This document shows, one piece after another, positions 36,217 through 45,019 of a stretch of DNA of 64,000 bases. The translations under genes and the position numbers were made by a program. How positions within the stretch are numbered: the first letter of the stretch is position 1; each line of letters starts with the position of its first letter. The notes under the pieces are model-generated. The model made no database searches. It had not been told where the DNA came from and saw nothing but the letters and a program-made list of their open reading frames with translations. Origin of the DNA: Streptomyces sp. Tu6071 (GTDB taxonomy: Bacteria; Actinomycetota; Actinomycetes; Streptomycetales; Streptomycetaceae); the NCBI RefSeq assembly GCF_000213055.1, contig NZ_CM001165.1, forward strand, positions 4,424,945-4,488,944. The letters run 5' to 3'.

Positions 36217-37785
36217 ATGTCAGAAACCCTCCGTACCGGCCCCACGGCCGCTTCGCACGCCGATCCGGCGGCGCCCGATCCGCGCCGCTGGAGGGCCCTC
36301 GTCTTCATCGCGCTCGCCCAGCTGATGGTCGTGCTCGACGGGACGATCGTGAACATCGCGCTGCCGAGCGCCCAGCGCGACCTCGGCATCTCCGACGGCA
36401 ACCGCCAGTGGGTCATCACGGCCTACGCCCTCGCCTTCGGCGGACTGCTCCTCTTCGGCGGTCGCATAGCCGACATGTGGGGCCGCAAGCGCACCTTCAT
36501 CACCGGCCTCATCGGCTTCGCCGCGGCCTCCGCGCTCGGCGGCGCCGCCAACGGCCAGGCCATGCTGCTCGGCTCCCGCGCCCTCCAGGGCGTCTTCGGC
36601 GCCCTGCTCGCCCCCGCGGCGCTCTCGCTGCTCGCGGTCACCTTCACGCAGGCGAAGGAGCGCGCGAAGGCGTTCGGCATCTACGGCGCCATCGCCGGTG
36701 GCGGCGGTGCCGTCGGGCTCATCCTCGGCGGCTTCCTCACCGAGTACCTGAACTGGCGCTGGACCTTCTTCGTCAACGTGCCGTTCGCCGTCGTCGCCGC
36801 GCTCGGCGCCATCTTCGTCGTCACCGAGCCGAAGGGGCAGCGCAACCGCGCCTCCCTCGACATCCCCGGTGTCCTGCTCTCGACCCTCGGTCTCGTCTCG
36901 CTCGTCTACGGCTTCACGCGCGCCGAGTCGGACGGCTGGAGCGACTCCGTGACGATCGGCAGCTTCGTCGCCGCCGTCGTGCTCATCGGCTCGTTCCTCC
37001 TGGTCGAGGGGCGCGTCAAGGCCCCGCTGCTCCCGCTGCGCGTCGTCACCGACCGCACCCGGGGCGGGATCTACCTCTCGCTGGGCCTCGCGATCATCGC
37101 GATGTTCGGTCTCTTCCTCTTCCTGACCTTCTACCTCCAGGTCGTGAAGGGTTACTCACCGGTCAAGACCGGTTTCGCCTTCCTGCCGATGATGGCGGGC
37201 ATGATCACCGGCTCGACGCAGATCGGTGCCCGGCTCATGACGAGGGTCCCCGCGCGGTTCCTCATGGGCCCCGGCTTCCTGCTCGCCGCGGTCGGCATGC
37301 TCTTCCTGACGCAGATGGAGGTCGGCTCCGGCTACGCGAGCCTCGTGCTCCCGGCCGAGCTGATGCTGGGCCTCGGCATGGGTACGGCGTTCATGCCGGC
37401 CATGTCGCTCGCCACGCACGGCATCCAGCCGCGTGACGCCGGTGTCGCCTCCGCGATGGTCAACACCTCGCAGCAGGTCGGCGGCGCGATCGGCACGGCG
37501 CTCCTCAACACGATCGCGGCCTCGGCCACGACCGCGTACCTCACCTCGCACGCGGGCAAGGGCGGCGACGCCCGCCTCCTCCAGGCACAGGCCCTCGTGC
37601 ACGGCTACAGCAACGCCATCTGGTGGGCCGTCGGCATCCTCCTGGTCGCCGCGACCCTCGCCTTCACCCTCGTCACCACGGGCAACCGCAAGACCGGCCC
37701 GGCGGCGACGAGCGGCGACGGCGAAACGGCGGACGCCAAGTCGGCGGACACCGAGATCGCGGACATCCCCGTCATCGCTCACTGA
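36217..37785 (+). CDS. DHA2-family MFS drug transporter
   Basis: The 522-residue, 14-helix transporter has the DHA2 motifs LMVVLDGTIVNIALPSAQRD (motif D region) and GGRIADMWGRKRTFITG (motif A). It is a proton-driven exporter of drugs or metabolites. ATG at 36217 has GAGGTGG about eight bases upstream; the frame extends 108 bases further upstream without a good site. The upstream TetR gene probably represses it. The C-terminal ~30 residues are a hydrophilic tail rich in Asp/Ala/Thr. Confidence 0.93.
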   Translation: MSETLRTGPTAASHADPAAPDPRRWRALVFIALAQLMVVLDGTIVNIALPSAQRDLGISDGNRQWVITAYALAFGGLLLFGGRIADMWGRKRTFITGLIGFAAASALGGAANGQAMLLGSRALQGVFGALLAPAALSLLAVTFTQAKERAKAFGIYGAIAGGGGAVGLILGGFLTEYLNWRWTFFVNVPFAVVAALGAIFVVTEPKGQRNRASLDIPGVLLSTLGLVSLVYGFTRAESDGWSDSVTIGSFVAAVVLIGSFLLVEGRVKAPLLPLRVVTDRTRGGIYLSLGLAIIAMFGLFLFLTFYLQVVKGYSPVKTGFAFLPMMAGMITGSTQIGARLMTRVPARFLMGPGFLLAAVGMLFLTQMEVGSGYASLVLPAELMLGLGMGTAFMPAMSLATHGIQPRDAGVASAMVNTSQQVGGAIGTALLNTIAASATTAYLTSHAGKGGDARLLQAQALVHGYSNAIWWAVGILLVAATLAFTLVTTGNRKTGPAATSGDGETADAKSADTEIADIPVIAH

Positions 37786-37976
37786 GCGGGGCCACGGGCG
37801 GCCGGGCACGGTCCGGGGCGGGTTCCGGTACGGAGTCCCTGTGCGGGGTTTCCGTACGGGGCCTGCCGCGGGCCGGCTCGGCCGGGCGGGGCCTGTGGTG
37901 GGACGGCTCGGCCGGGCGGGGCCTTTGGTGGGCCGGGCTTGTCGAGCCGGAACGCCCGAGGTGACACAACGCGATA

Positions 37977-38027
37977 CGAACGGCCCGGCGGCCGGGGGCT
38001 TCGAGCCCTCGGCCGCCGGGCCGTTCG
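37977..38027. terminator. Perfect 18-bp-arm hairpin after the efflux gene
   Basis: Arms 37977-37994 and 38010-38027 are exact complements. Further pairing inside the 15-base loop extends the stem. It lies 190 bases past the efflux stop. Confidence 0.7.
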
Positions 38028-38108
38028 CGTTCTGGGGACGAGTTCGCGCTTGCGGGTGCGGGGTGGCGCCTACGGACAGGGCCGAGCGCCGGCCGCGAAA
38101 GCTCGCCC

Positions 38109-38180
38109 GTACGCCCGTACGCCCGTACGCCCGTACGCCCGTACGCCCGTACGCCCGTACGCCCGTACGCCCGTACGCCC
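38109..38180. repeat. Nine perfect copies of the octamer GTACGCCC
   Basis: The 8-bp unit repeats exactly nine times without a mismatch. It lies between the efflux terminator and the 3' end of the MarR gene. No gene is supported in 37786-38231. Confidence 0.95.
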
Positions 38181-38231
38181 GCCGCCCGCTCGTCTCCGCC
38201 GCCCGGCGGACCGCTCCCCGCCCCGGCCGGC

Positions 38232-38753
38232 TCAGCGGAGCCAGGGCAGGTCGCTGTCCGGGGCCGTGGGCTGGAGGCCGTCGGCGATCGTCCGCATGAT
38301 CTCGCCCAGGGCTCGCTGCTGGTCCCCGTCGAGCCGGTCGAAGAGCGCCCTGCGCACGGCGGCGACGTGGCCGGGCGCGCTGCGCCGCAGCATCTCCGCC
38401 CCCTCCTCGGTGAGCACGGCGAACTGCCCCCGCTTGTCGGCGGGGCAGTTCTCGCGCCGTACCCACCCGCTCCGTTCCAGGCGCGCCGTCGCGTGCGAGA
38501 GCCGTGAGCGCGTGATCTTCGCGCGGCAGGCCAGCTCCGTCATCCGCAGGCGCCCGCCGGGTGCCTCGGAGAGCGTGACGAGCAGCCCGTAGTACACGTG
38601 CGGCATCCCGGCGTCGCGCTGCAACTGCCGGTCGAGATGGTCGTCCAGCAACGTCGTCGCCTGCCGGAACGCCTGCCAGACCTCCTGCTCGGCGTCCCCC
38701 AGCCACACGGGCCCGGGGACGGGGGCGGGAGCGGGCGTCTTCCCCTCGCTCAT
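38232..38753 (-). CDS. MarR-family transcriptional regulator
   Basis: The 173-residue protein is a MarR winged helix dimer subunit. The recognition helix region is MTELACRAKITRSRLSHATARLERSGWV and the wing is RGQFAVLTEEGAEML. It is divergent from the extradiol dioxygenase gene, with paired palindromes in the 170-bp gap. Repression of the dioxygenase and of itself, released by an aromatic ligand, is the usual scheme. Confidence 0.92.
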   Translation of the reverse strand: MSEGKTPAPAPVPGPVWLGDAEQEVWQAFRQATTLLDDHLDRQLQRDAGMPHVYYGLLVTLSEAPGGRLRMTELACRAKITRSRLSHATARLERSGWVRRENCPADKRGQFAVLTEEGAEMLRRSAPGHVAAVRRALFDRLDGDQQRALGEIMRTIADGLQPTAPDSDLPWLR

Positions 38754-38798
38754 CCTTGCCTCCTCCTCACGGTGGGCCCTGGCGACCCGACAACCTTA

Positions 38799-38858
38799 TT
38801 GAAGCTTAAACAATGTTGTCGTACTCTCGTCCAGTGAGAAGCGCTTGATGTTTCAAGC
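38799..38858. promoter_or_regulatory. Two MarR-type operator candidates
   Basis: TTGAAGCTTAAACAA (38799-38813) and GCTTGATGTTTCAAGC (38843-38858, 6-bp arms) are AT-rich palindromes in an otherwise GC-rich gap between the MarR gene and the dioxygenase. Both carry TTGA/TCAA half-sites. Confidence 0.6.
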
Positions 38859-38927
38859 ATCATGAGTTGCCTCGCGCGGGTCGCGCCGACCCCGGGCCGA
38901 GGACACGAGAAGGAAGCAGGTCCACGG

Positions 38928-39722
38928 ATGCCGACTCCGGCCCCCGCCGCAAGCCGTATGCCCACGCTCTACCTGAGCCACGGCGCCCCGCCGCTCGCCG
39001 ACGACCCGGTCTGGCCCGGCCAGCTCGCCGCCTGGTCGGCCGAGCTGCCGCGCCCCCGCGCGATCCTGATGATCTCCGCGCACTGGGAGGACGCCCCGCT
39101 CGCCCTCGGCGCCACCCGCACCCTGCCCCTCGTCTACGACTTCTGGGGCTTCCCCGAGCACTACTACACGGTCCAGTACGCGGCCCCCGGCGCCCCGTGG
39201 CTCGCCGACTCGGTCCGCAAGCTCCTCGGCGGCGCCGGCACCCCGGTCCAGGACGTCGAGGACCGTGGCCTCGACCACGGCGCCTACGTCCCGCTCGTCG
39301 AGATGTACCCGGACGCCGACATCCCCGTGCTCCAGATCTCCCTGCCCACCCTCGACCCCGAGCGCCTGATGGACCTCGGCCGCAAGCTCGCCCCGCTGCG
39401 GGACGAGGGGGTCCTCATCGTGGGCAGCGGCTTCTTCACCCACAACCTCGCGGCGCTCCGCCACGCGGGAGGCGTGCCGAGCTGGTCGACGGAGTTCGAC
39501 GACTGGGGCAGGCGGGCCCTGGAGGGCGGCGACATCGACTCCCTCCTCGACTTCCGCCACACCTCCCCCGCCGGACAGCTCGCCCACCCCAGGACCGAGC
39601 ACTTCGCCCCCCTCTTCGTCACCCTCGGCGCCGCCGACGCCACCGGCGAACTCGACACCCGCCGCAGCGTCATCGACGGCTTCTGGCTCGGCCTCGCCAA
39701 ACGCTCCATCCAGTTCGGCTGA
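38928..39722 (+). CDS. Class III extradiol ring-cleavage dioxygenase (DODA/YgiD type)
   Basis: The 264-residue protein has LYLSHGAPPLADD, MISAHWEDAPLALGAT, DFWGFPEHYYTVQYAAPGAP, GLDHGAYVPLVEMYP and GSGFFTHNLAAL. These contain the His metal ligands of the LigB superfamily DODA group (DOPA 4,5-dioxygenase and YgiD). It should cleave a catecholic ring with Fe(II) or Zn and O2. ATG at 38928 is chosen because the conserved domain begins ~10 residues later. Divergent from its likely MarR repressor. Confidence 0.9.
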   Translation: MPTPAPAASRMPTLYLSHGAPPLADDPVWPGQLAAWSAELPRPRAILMISAHWEDAPLALGATRTLPLVYDFWGFPEHYYTVQYAAPGAPWLADSVRKLLGGAGTPVQDVEDRGLDHGAYVPLVEMYPDADIPVLQISLPTLDPERLMDLGRKLAPLRDEGVLIVGSGFFTHNLAALRHAGGVPSWSTEFDDWGRRALEGGDIDSLLDFRHTSPAGQLAHPRTEHFAPLFVTLGAADATGELDTRRSVIDGFWLGLAKRSIQFG

Positions 39723-40395
39723 CCTCCGCATCTCGCACGTCTGCCGCCGTGGGCGGGGGCTTGCGAGAGGGGCGGGTGAGCGGCGGTGGGGGTGGGGTGG
39801 AATCCGGGGCGGAGCCGGGGGGCGTGGAGACCGGGTGCCCCGGTGCGGCTGGGGAGGGGACGGGGGCGGGGCGGGGAGCTGGAACCGGGCCGTACCTGGG
39901 GGACGGGGCGGGGGAGCTGGGCTCGGAGTCGTACCCGGGGGACAGGGCGGGGTGGGGCGGGGAGCCGGTCCCGGAGTTGTACCCGGGGGACGGGGCCTGT
40001 GCGTGGCTTGCGGTCTCGGCGCGGGCGTGGACTGGGGGCGGATCGGGGGAGCCGGACTCGGGGCTTGGGCGTACGGGATCGCGGAGCACGTGACCGGGCA
40101 CAGGAGGTTCGCCGTTAGTGCCGTGCCGTGCCGTGCCGTGCCGTGCCGTGCCGTGCCGTGCCGTGCCGGGCGCGGACCGGCCCAGCCCGCGTTCCGCGTT
40201 CCGGGTTCCGCCCGGGAGGGCCGTCGTCTGGCCTCCCGCGGCGCCGACTCCATGTCAACGCCTCACAGCCCCACGAGCCGGTGGGCGCGGACCGGCCCAG
40301 CCCCCGCCCGCCCGCCACTGCACCCGGCTCCTGTCAGGGACGGTCCCCCTCCCACTGCCGCCCCCGCCTCGCGAAGCTACCCCTACCCCCGCCCC
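39723..40395. other. Repeat-rich intergenic region
   Basis: No gene is supported in this 670 bp. It contains three imperfect copies of gtacc(c/t)gggggacggg (about 39890-40000), ten tandem copies of GTGCC (40118-40167), and two copies of gcgcggaccggcccagccc (about 40170 and 40286). Confidence 0.6.
40118..40167. repeat. Ten perfect copies of the pentamer GTGCC
   Basis: Exact tandem array of 50 bp, 230 bases beyond the 3' end of the questin oxidase-like gene. Confidence 0.95.
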
Positions 40396-41625
40396 TCACC
40401 ACACCGGCTCGATGAGCTCCACCGCGCGGAGCGCCGCCGCTCGGGCCTGTGGGTCGGTGAGGTGCAGGGCGGGGTCGAGTGCGGTGTCGGCGAACTTCAC
40501 CGCGTGCTCGTCCCCGTGGGCCGCCGCCCGTGCGAACACCTCGTCCCTGTCGAGGACTTCGGCCTCCCGCCCCAGCGCCTGCCAGGACGCGGCCCGCCCC
40601 GGGCCGTAGGCAGCCGTCACCGCCGCACTCGCCGCCCAGGCCGCCGACACACTCGGCGCCCAGAGCCCGGAGGGGAGTGCGGGCAGCACGCGCAGCACCG
40701 CGTTGGGCGCCGTCGCGGCGTGCACGAGCATCACCGGCTCCCCGTGCGCGTGCGTCGCGTACCGGCGTACGGCAGCCGCGACCAGCTCGCGGAGCCGCTC
40801 CGCCGCCTCCTCGGGACCACGGAGCCCGGCGGCCGGCCACACTGGGAAGGCGTCAAGCCGCGCCAGCCGCTCCCTGATGCCCCCGCTCTGGCTCGCGACC
40901 GCCGGCACCGCGTCCAGCGCCTCGCCCGCGCTCGCGTACGACGCCAAAGCGCGCACCGGAGGCAGCGGCTGACTCCGCGCCGCCCAGTACCCGAGCGCGT
41001 GCGCCAGCTCCGCGAGCCGTGGCCCGGCCGGGTCCCGTACCGCCTCGGCCGCCGCGCGCCCACCCGAGGAATCCGCCTCCGTCGCGAGCAACGTCCGTAC
41101 GGCGTGACCGGTCCGGATCACGGGGTGCGTCGCACCGGCCGCGATCCCCGGCAGCAGGCGCGGCCACCACGTGGCGAGCACCGTGCGCCACGGCGCCTCG
41201 GCGAGCCGTACGCCGAAGTACGTCGTCCAGTCGGCGATCCGGCGCGGATCGCCCATCGCCTCGCGCCAGTTCTCCTCGGTGACGCGCGCGTACGAGGACG
41301 GAGCCTGCTCCAGCTTGTCCCGGTAGCGATCGACCCAGCGGTGCACCGTGCCGCCGTGCCCGCCGCGCACCAGCGCCTCGACCGCCATCGGCGCGTGGTT
41401 GCTGAGCCAGCCGTTCCGCTCCGGTCCCGTGGAATGCAAGCGCTCCAGGGCCTCGTCGAGCACCCCTCCGCCGTCTCCCCCGCGGGGGCCGTGTGCTGTG
41501 TCCGGTACGCCTCCTTCCGTCCGCGCGCCGACCGGTACCGCCCCCGGTCGCTCACGGATCTGCCGCTCGTCGGTGTCCTGCTGGTGTGGGCGAAGGGCCC
41601 CGCGTGGGGTGTCATCGGGAGTCAT
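40396..41625 (-). CDS. Questin oxidase family (DUF4243) protein
   Basis: The 409-residue protein has the family core SNHAPMAVEALVRGGHGG and HRWVDRYRDKL near the N-terminus, and HAATAPNAVLRVLPALP later. Characterised fungal members catalyse Baeyer-Villiger-type ring opening of anthraquinones without a classical flavin motif; bacterial members are mostly untested. A TAGCGT box ends eight bases before the ATG at 41625, so a leaderless start is likely; the longer open frame upstream looks non-coding. Confidence 0.85.
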   Translation of the reverse strand: MTPDDTPRGALRPHQQDTDERQIRERPGAVPVGARTEGGVPDTAHGPRGGDGGGVLDEALERLHSTGPERNGWLSNHAPMAVEALVRGGHGGTVHRWVDRYRDKLEQAPSSYARVTEENWREAMGDPRRIADWTTYFGVRLAEAPWRTVLATWWPRLLPGIAAGATHPVIRTGHAVRTLLATEADSSGGRAAAEAVRDPAGPRLAELAHALGYWAARSQPLPPVRALASYASAGEALDAVPAVASQSGGIRERLARLDAFPVWPAAGLRGPEEAAERLRELVAAAVRRYATHAHGEPVMLVHAATAPNAVLRVLPALPSGLWAPSVSAAWAASAAVTAAYGPGRAASWQALGREAEVLDRDEVFARAAAHGDEHAVKFADTALDPALHLTDPQARAAALRAVELIEPVW

Positions 41626-41822
41626 GACGCCGCACGCTAGGCCGTTCAGTAGAGGAACGTAACGGACCGTAGTCCTAGTTCCCACGTTCAGTGACTTTTT
41701 TCGGGTAGACCGGAGGGACTGGGGCCAAAGGCGGGGGGCCCGCCAGGACCCGTACCGAAACCCCTGGTCAGCAGCCCGAGACCGACGGGGAACCAGCAGC
41801 CGGACCAACCGAAGGAGTCTCC

Positions 41823-42257
41823 ATGACACTCAGCCCGGAGGAGCGCCGCGCCTTTCTCGACGAGCCGCTCGTCGCGACCCTCGCCGTCGCCAGGGAGGGC
41901 GAGCGCGCGCCGCTCGCCGTGCCCGTCTGGTTCTGGCAGGAGGACAACGGCGACCTGCTCTTCTTCACCGAGGCCGACTCGCTGAAGTCCCGCCTCGTCG
42001 AGGCCGCGGGGCGTTTCAGCCTGCTCGTGCAGCGCACCGAACCCACGTACCGCTACGTCTCCGCCGAGGGTCCGGTCGTCTCCGCGACGCCCACGACCCC
42101 GGACGAGTCCTACACCGACGCCGCCCGCTACCTCGCCCCCGACAAGGTCGACGCCTACGTCGAGCGCACCGGCGCCACCGGCGACCCGACCGCCGGTCTC
42201 GTCACCTACCGCATGCGCCCCGAGCACTGGTTCTCCGCGGACCTCGGCTCGCTCTGA
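41823..42257 (+). CDS. PPOX-class flavin/F420-binding oxidoreductase-like protein
   Basis: The 144-residue split-barrel protein resembles small pyridoxamine 5'-phosphate oxidase-like proteins (FLDEPLVATLAVAREGERAP, VPVWFWQEDNGDLLFFT, KSRLVEAAGRFSLLVQR). Many actinobacterial members bind F420 or FMN, or heme. GAAGGAG is well placed before the ATG. F420 use would fit the presence of fbiC in the genome, but the cofactor cannot be assigned from sequence alone. Confidence 0.85.
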   Translation: MTLSPEERRAFLDEPLVATLAVAREGERAPLAVPVWFWQEDNGDLLFFTEADSLKSRLVEAAGRFSLLVQRTEPTYRYVSAEGPVVSATPTTPDESYTDAARYLAPDKVDAYVERTGATGDPTAGLVTYRMRPEHWFSADLGSL

Positions 42258-42335
42258 CCGCGCCCCCGCCCGGACGGGGGCGCGAGGCGCCGGCCGCCAC
42301 GGCCGACCGCGCACCGCCCCCGCCCGCGGCACGTC

Positions 42336-42869
42336 CTACGGCGCGAGATCCTTCTCGTACCACGCCACGTCCCAGTACCGCCCGAACTTCCTCCCCACCT
42401 CCGCGTACGTGCCCAGGTGACGGAAACCGAAGCGGCCGTGCAGCGCGAGCGAGGCCGGGTTCGGCAGGGCGATCCCGGCGTAGGCGCGGTGGACGTCCTC
42501 GCCCGCGAGACTCGCGAACAACGCCGTGTACAACAGCGTACCCAGCCCGTGACCACCTTCCCCGGGCCGGCAGTAGACGCTGACCTCCACGGACGTCGCA
42601 TACGCCGGTTTGCTCCGGAAGGCGCCGCTCGTCGCGTAACCGAGCACGTCCGCCCCCGCCGGCCTGCCGGACGCGTGGGCGACGAGGAGCCGGTGCGGAC
42701 CGCCGGTCGGGTGAGCGCGGAACCACTCCATGCGCTGATCGGCAGTGAACGGAACCGTGTCGAACGTGATCGGCGTCTCTGTCACGTAGTGGTTGTAGAT
42801 CTCTGTGAGCTGCGGAAGATCTCCCTCACGCCCCGCCCTGACCTGCACCTTTTCGGTGGATTCTGGCAT
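42336..42869 (-). CDS. GNAT N-acetyltransferase (phosphinothricin acetyltransferase-like)
   Basis: The 177-residue protein has the Pat/Bar family opening LPQLTEIYNHYVTETPITFDT and the acetyl-CoA loop region RPGEGGHGLGTLLYTALF. GGGGGAGG precedes the ATG at 42869. It should transfer acetyl from acetyl-CoA to an amine such as a glutamate analogue or methionine sulfoximine. It is divergent from hrdD, with 200 bp between them. Confidence 0.9.
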   Translation of the reverse strand: MPESTEKVQVRAGREGDLPQLTEIYNHYVTETPITFDTVPFTADQRMEWFRAHPTGGPHRLLVAHASGRPAGADVLGYATSGAFRSKPAYATSVEVSVYCRPGEGGHGLGTLLYTALFASLAGEDVHRAYAGIALPNPASLALHGRFGFRHLGTYAEVGRKFGRYWDVAWYEKDLAP

Positions 42870-42930
42870 GTTCCCTCCCCCTGTGGCGCGACAGGGTACT
42901 GCATGATCCCGAAGATTGATGTGCCCCCGG

Positions 42931-42957
42931 GGAATTCTGTCCTGTTTCCGGTCGTTG
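42931..42957 (+). promoter_or_regulatory. SigR-type promoter of hrdD
   Basis: GGAAT (42931-42935), 18 bases, then GTTG (42954-42957) matches the SigR consensus GGAAT-N18-GTT. In S. coelicolor hrdD is a known target of the thiol-stress sigma factor SigR. The start codon lies ~110 bases downstream. Confidence 0.8.
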
Positions 42958-43067
42958 TTTCCCACAGATGCCGGGCACCCGCGAGGGTGAAGCACTCCCG
43001 CGCGAGAGCGTGTCGAGTGCGGCATCCGACAGGGAGCACGTCCACCCACCATCGCAAGGGAGCACGC

Positions 43068-44093
43068 ATGGCAACCCGTGCCGTCGCCCGTCGTCAGTCC
43101 GCCACAGGGAGCGGCGCCTCCCAGGCTTCGGGCTCCGGGGAGACCCGGGGTTCCAGGGGTGCCCGTTCCATGAGCGGAGAGATAGCCGACCGCGACCTGG
43201 TCGGCATGTACCTCGACGAGATAGCCCGTACGCCGCTGCTGGACGCCGCCAAGGAGGTCGAGCTCTCGCAGACCATCGAGGCGGGTGTCTTCGCGCGCCA
43301 GATCCTCGACGGCGAGACCGACACCAAGAACGAGACGTCCCGCGAGGAACTCGAAGCGCTCTGGGAAGCGAGCGAGCGCGCCAAGGACGTCTTCATCCGT
43401 TCCAACCTGCGACTCGTCGTCGCCGTGGCCCGGCGCTACCCGCGCGCCGGACTGCCGCTCCTCGACCTGATCCAGGAGGGGAACGCGGGCCTGGTGCGCG
43501 CGGTCGAGAAGTTCGACTACCGCAAGGGCTTCAAGTTCTCCACGTACGCGACCTGGTGGATTCGGCAGGCCATCACCCGGTCCATCGCCGACCAGTCGCG
43601 CACCATCCGGCTGCCCGTCCACCTCGTGGAGGAGCTGGGCCGCATCCGCCGGGTCCAGCGCGAGTTCAACCGCGAGCACGGCCGCGACCCGGAGCACGCC
43701 GAGATCGCCGCCGAGCTGGGCTCGACACCCGAGCGCGTCTCCGACGTCCTCGACTGGGCGCGCGACCCCGTCTCGCTCAACATGTCCGTGGACGACGAGG
43801 GCGACACCCAGTTCGGTGACCTCCTGGAGGACACCTCCGCCGTCTCGCCCGAGCAGTCCGTCATGACCCTGCTGCGCAGCGAGGAGCTGGACGAGCTGAT
43901 CGGCCGGCTCGACGAGCGCACCGCTTCGATCATCAAGATGCGTTACGGCATCGATGACGGCCGCGAGCGCACCCTGACCGAGGTCGGCAAGCAGCACGGC
44001 CTCACCCGGGAGCGCATCCGCCAGATCGAGAAGCACGCCCTGCTCGAACTGAAGAAGCTGGCGCACGACACCGGCTTCGACGCGGCGGCGTAA
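43068..44093 (+). CDS. hrdD: RNA polymerase group 2 sigma factor HrdD
   Basis: The 341-residue sigma-70 factor lacks region 1.1. Region 1.2 begins ADRDLVGMYLDEIARTPLLD. Region 2.3/2.4 reads FSTYATWWIRQAITRSIADQ, and region 4.2 reads TEVGKQHGLTRERIRQIEKH. AAGGGAG precedes the ATG. Its length, opening sequence (MATRAVARRQSA) and SigR-type promoter identify the HrdD paralogue rather than HrdA, HrdB or HrdC. HrdD is dispensable in S. coelicolor and induced by disulfide stress. Confidence 0.93.
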   Translation: MATRAVARRQSATGSGASQASGSGETRGSRGARSMSGEIADRDLVGMYLDEIARTPLLDAAKEVELSQTIEAGVFARQILDGETDTKNETSREELEALWEASERAKDVFIRSNLRLVVAVARRYPRAGLPLLDLIQEGNAGLVRAVEKFDYRKGFKFSTYATWWIRQAITRSIADQSRTIRLPVHLVEELGRIRRVQREFNREHGRDPEHAEIAAELGSTPERVSDVLDWARDPVSLNMSVDDEGDTQFGDLLEDTSAVSPEQSVMTLLRSEELDELIGRLDERTASIIKMRYGIDDGRERTLTEVGKQHGLTRERIRQIEKHALLELKKLAHDTGFDAAA

Positions 44094-44143
44094 CGGACGG
44101 GACCGCCGCGAGCCCCCGCCCCCGCACACCCCGGGGCGTACCG

Positions 44144-44175
44144 GAAGGGCCCGAGCCGCGAGGCACGGGCCCTTC
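44144..44175 (+). terminator. hrdD terminator hairpin
   Basis: GAAGGGCCCG (44144-44153) and CGGGCCCTTC (44166-44175) pair perfectly around a 12-base loop, 50 bases after the hrdD stop. Confidence 0.75.
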
Positions 44176-44356
44176 GGCGTGCCATGGGGTGTGCGGTGCG
44201 CTTCGGGGGCAGGTGGACGTGAACGTGCGAGGAGACGCGCGGACGCGTGCATCGGGGCGAACCTGGGCAGAAGTGGCATAGGAGATGCGTCACTTCGGGA
44301 GTAAGAATCCTACTTTTTCCTCTCATTGGTCCAGTGGAGTGAGGTCTACTGAAGCC

Positions 44357-44638
44357 ATGCCTCAGCACGTATCGGTCATGCAGCAGGTCGGGGTGGCCGC
44401 CCTGGTAACGGCGGCGGTCGCCTGGGCCGTTGGGCTCGCCCGCGGGGTGCGCGGCGTCCGTGGGGTACGCGGCGCCGAGCCCGCTGTCCCGCGTGCCGCC
44501 ACGATTCCGGCTTCCGCCGGTACGCGGCGCCCCCGGATACCGCGCCAGTCCGTCCCCACGTCGGAGAGCGTCGAACTCACCCCAGCCGAACGCGCCGCCT
44601 TCGCGGGCCTCGTCCGACGCCTCGAAGAGCGCGGCTGA
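44357..44638 (+). CDS. Small single-pass membrane protein
   Basis: The 93-residue protein has one helix, QVGVAALVTAAVAWAVGLA, then a repeated RGV motif (RGVRGVRGVRG) and a charged C-terminus ending TPAERAAFAGLVRRLEERG. I do not recognise a family. ATG at 44357 precedes the helix directly; an in-frame upstream start (44285) would add 24 residues of weak quality. Confidence 0.6.
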   Translation: MPQHVSVMQQVGVAALVTAAVAWAVGLARGVRGVRGVRGAEPAVPRAATIPASAGTRRPRIPRQSVPTSESVELTPAERAAFAGLVRRLEERG

Positions 44639-45019
44639 GGACGTACACGGGCGGGGTGAGCGTTCACGGGCGGGGTGAGGAGGCCGGCGGCAACCGTGGC
44701 CGGTGGTGCCGATAGGCCACCCCCGACCCGTTTCCGTCCCCTGTGCCGGCCGCCCGGTTGTGGTCCGTGCCGGTCGTCCCGCTTGTGCGCAATCCCGCGC
44801 TCTCGTGCGCAATCCCGCGCTGAGGGCTCAGGCGGGGGACGCGTGGCCTTCCCGTCGCAGCTGGCCGTCCTGGTCTCTGCTTCACGCGTCCCGGTGGGTC
44901 CGGGACCGTGGGGGCCGGGCGGCTGGAGGGCGGGGCTGCGTCGGGGGGGGGGGGGGGGGTACGGGTCCGGATGGGTCCGGCCATGGACGACCGACCCGAA
45001 CCCGCCCTCCGGACGCGCC
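44639..45019. other. Repeat-bearing intergenic region with G17 tract
   Basis: The region between the small membrane protein and the true stop of the DUF6227 gene has a tandem 20-bp duplication (gtgcgcaatcccgcgct at 44785-44801 and 44805-44821) and a run of 17 G at 44943-44959. No gene is supported. Confidence 0.6.
44943..44959. repeat. Homopolymer of 17 G
   Basis: Uninterrupted G run flanked by TC and TACGGG, about 60 bases past the natural DUF6227 stop codon. Confidence 0.9.

Noticed and set aside
38109..38180. Octamer array as a CRISPR array
   Set aside because: Units are contiguous 8-mers with no spacers and no cas genes are present.
44664..45019. C-terminal extension of the DUF6227 frame
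   Set aside because: It is produced by the one-base shift and is arginine/proline-rich nonsense, including a translation of the G17 tract.
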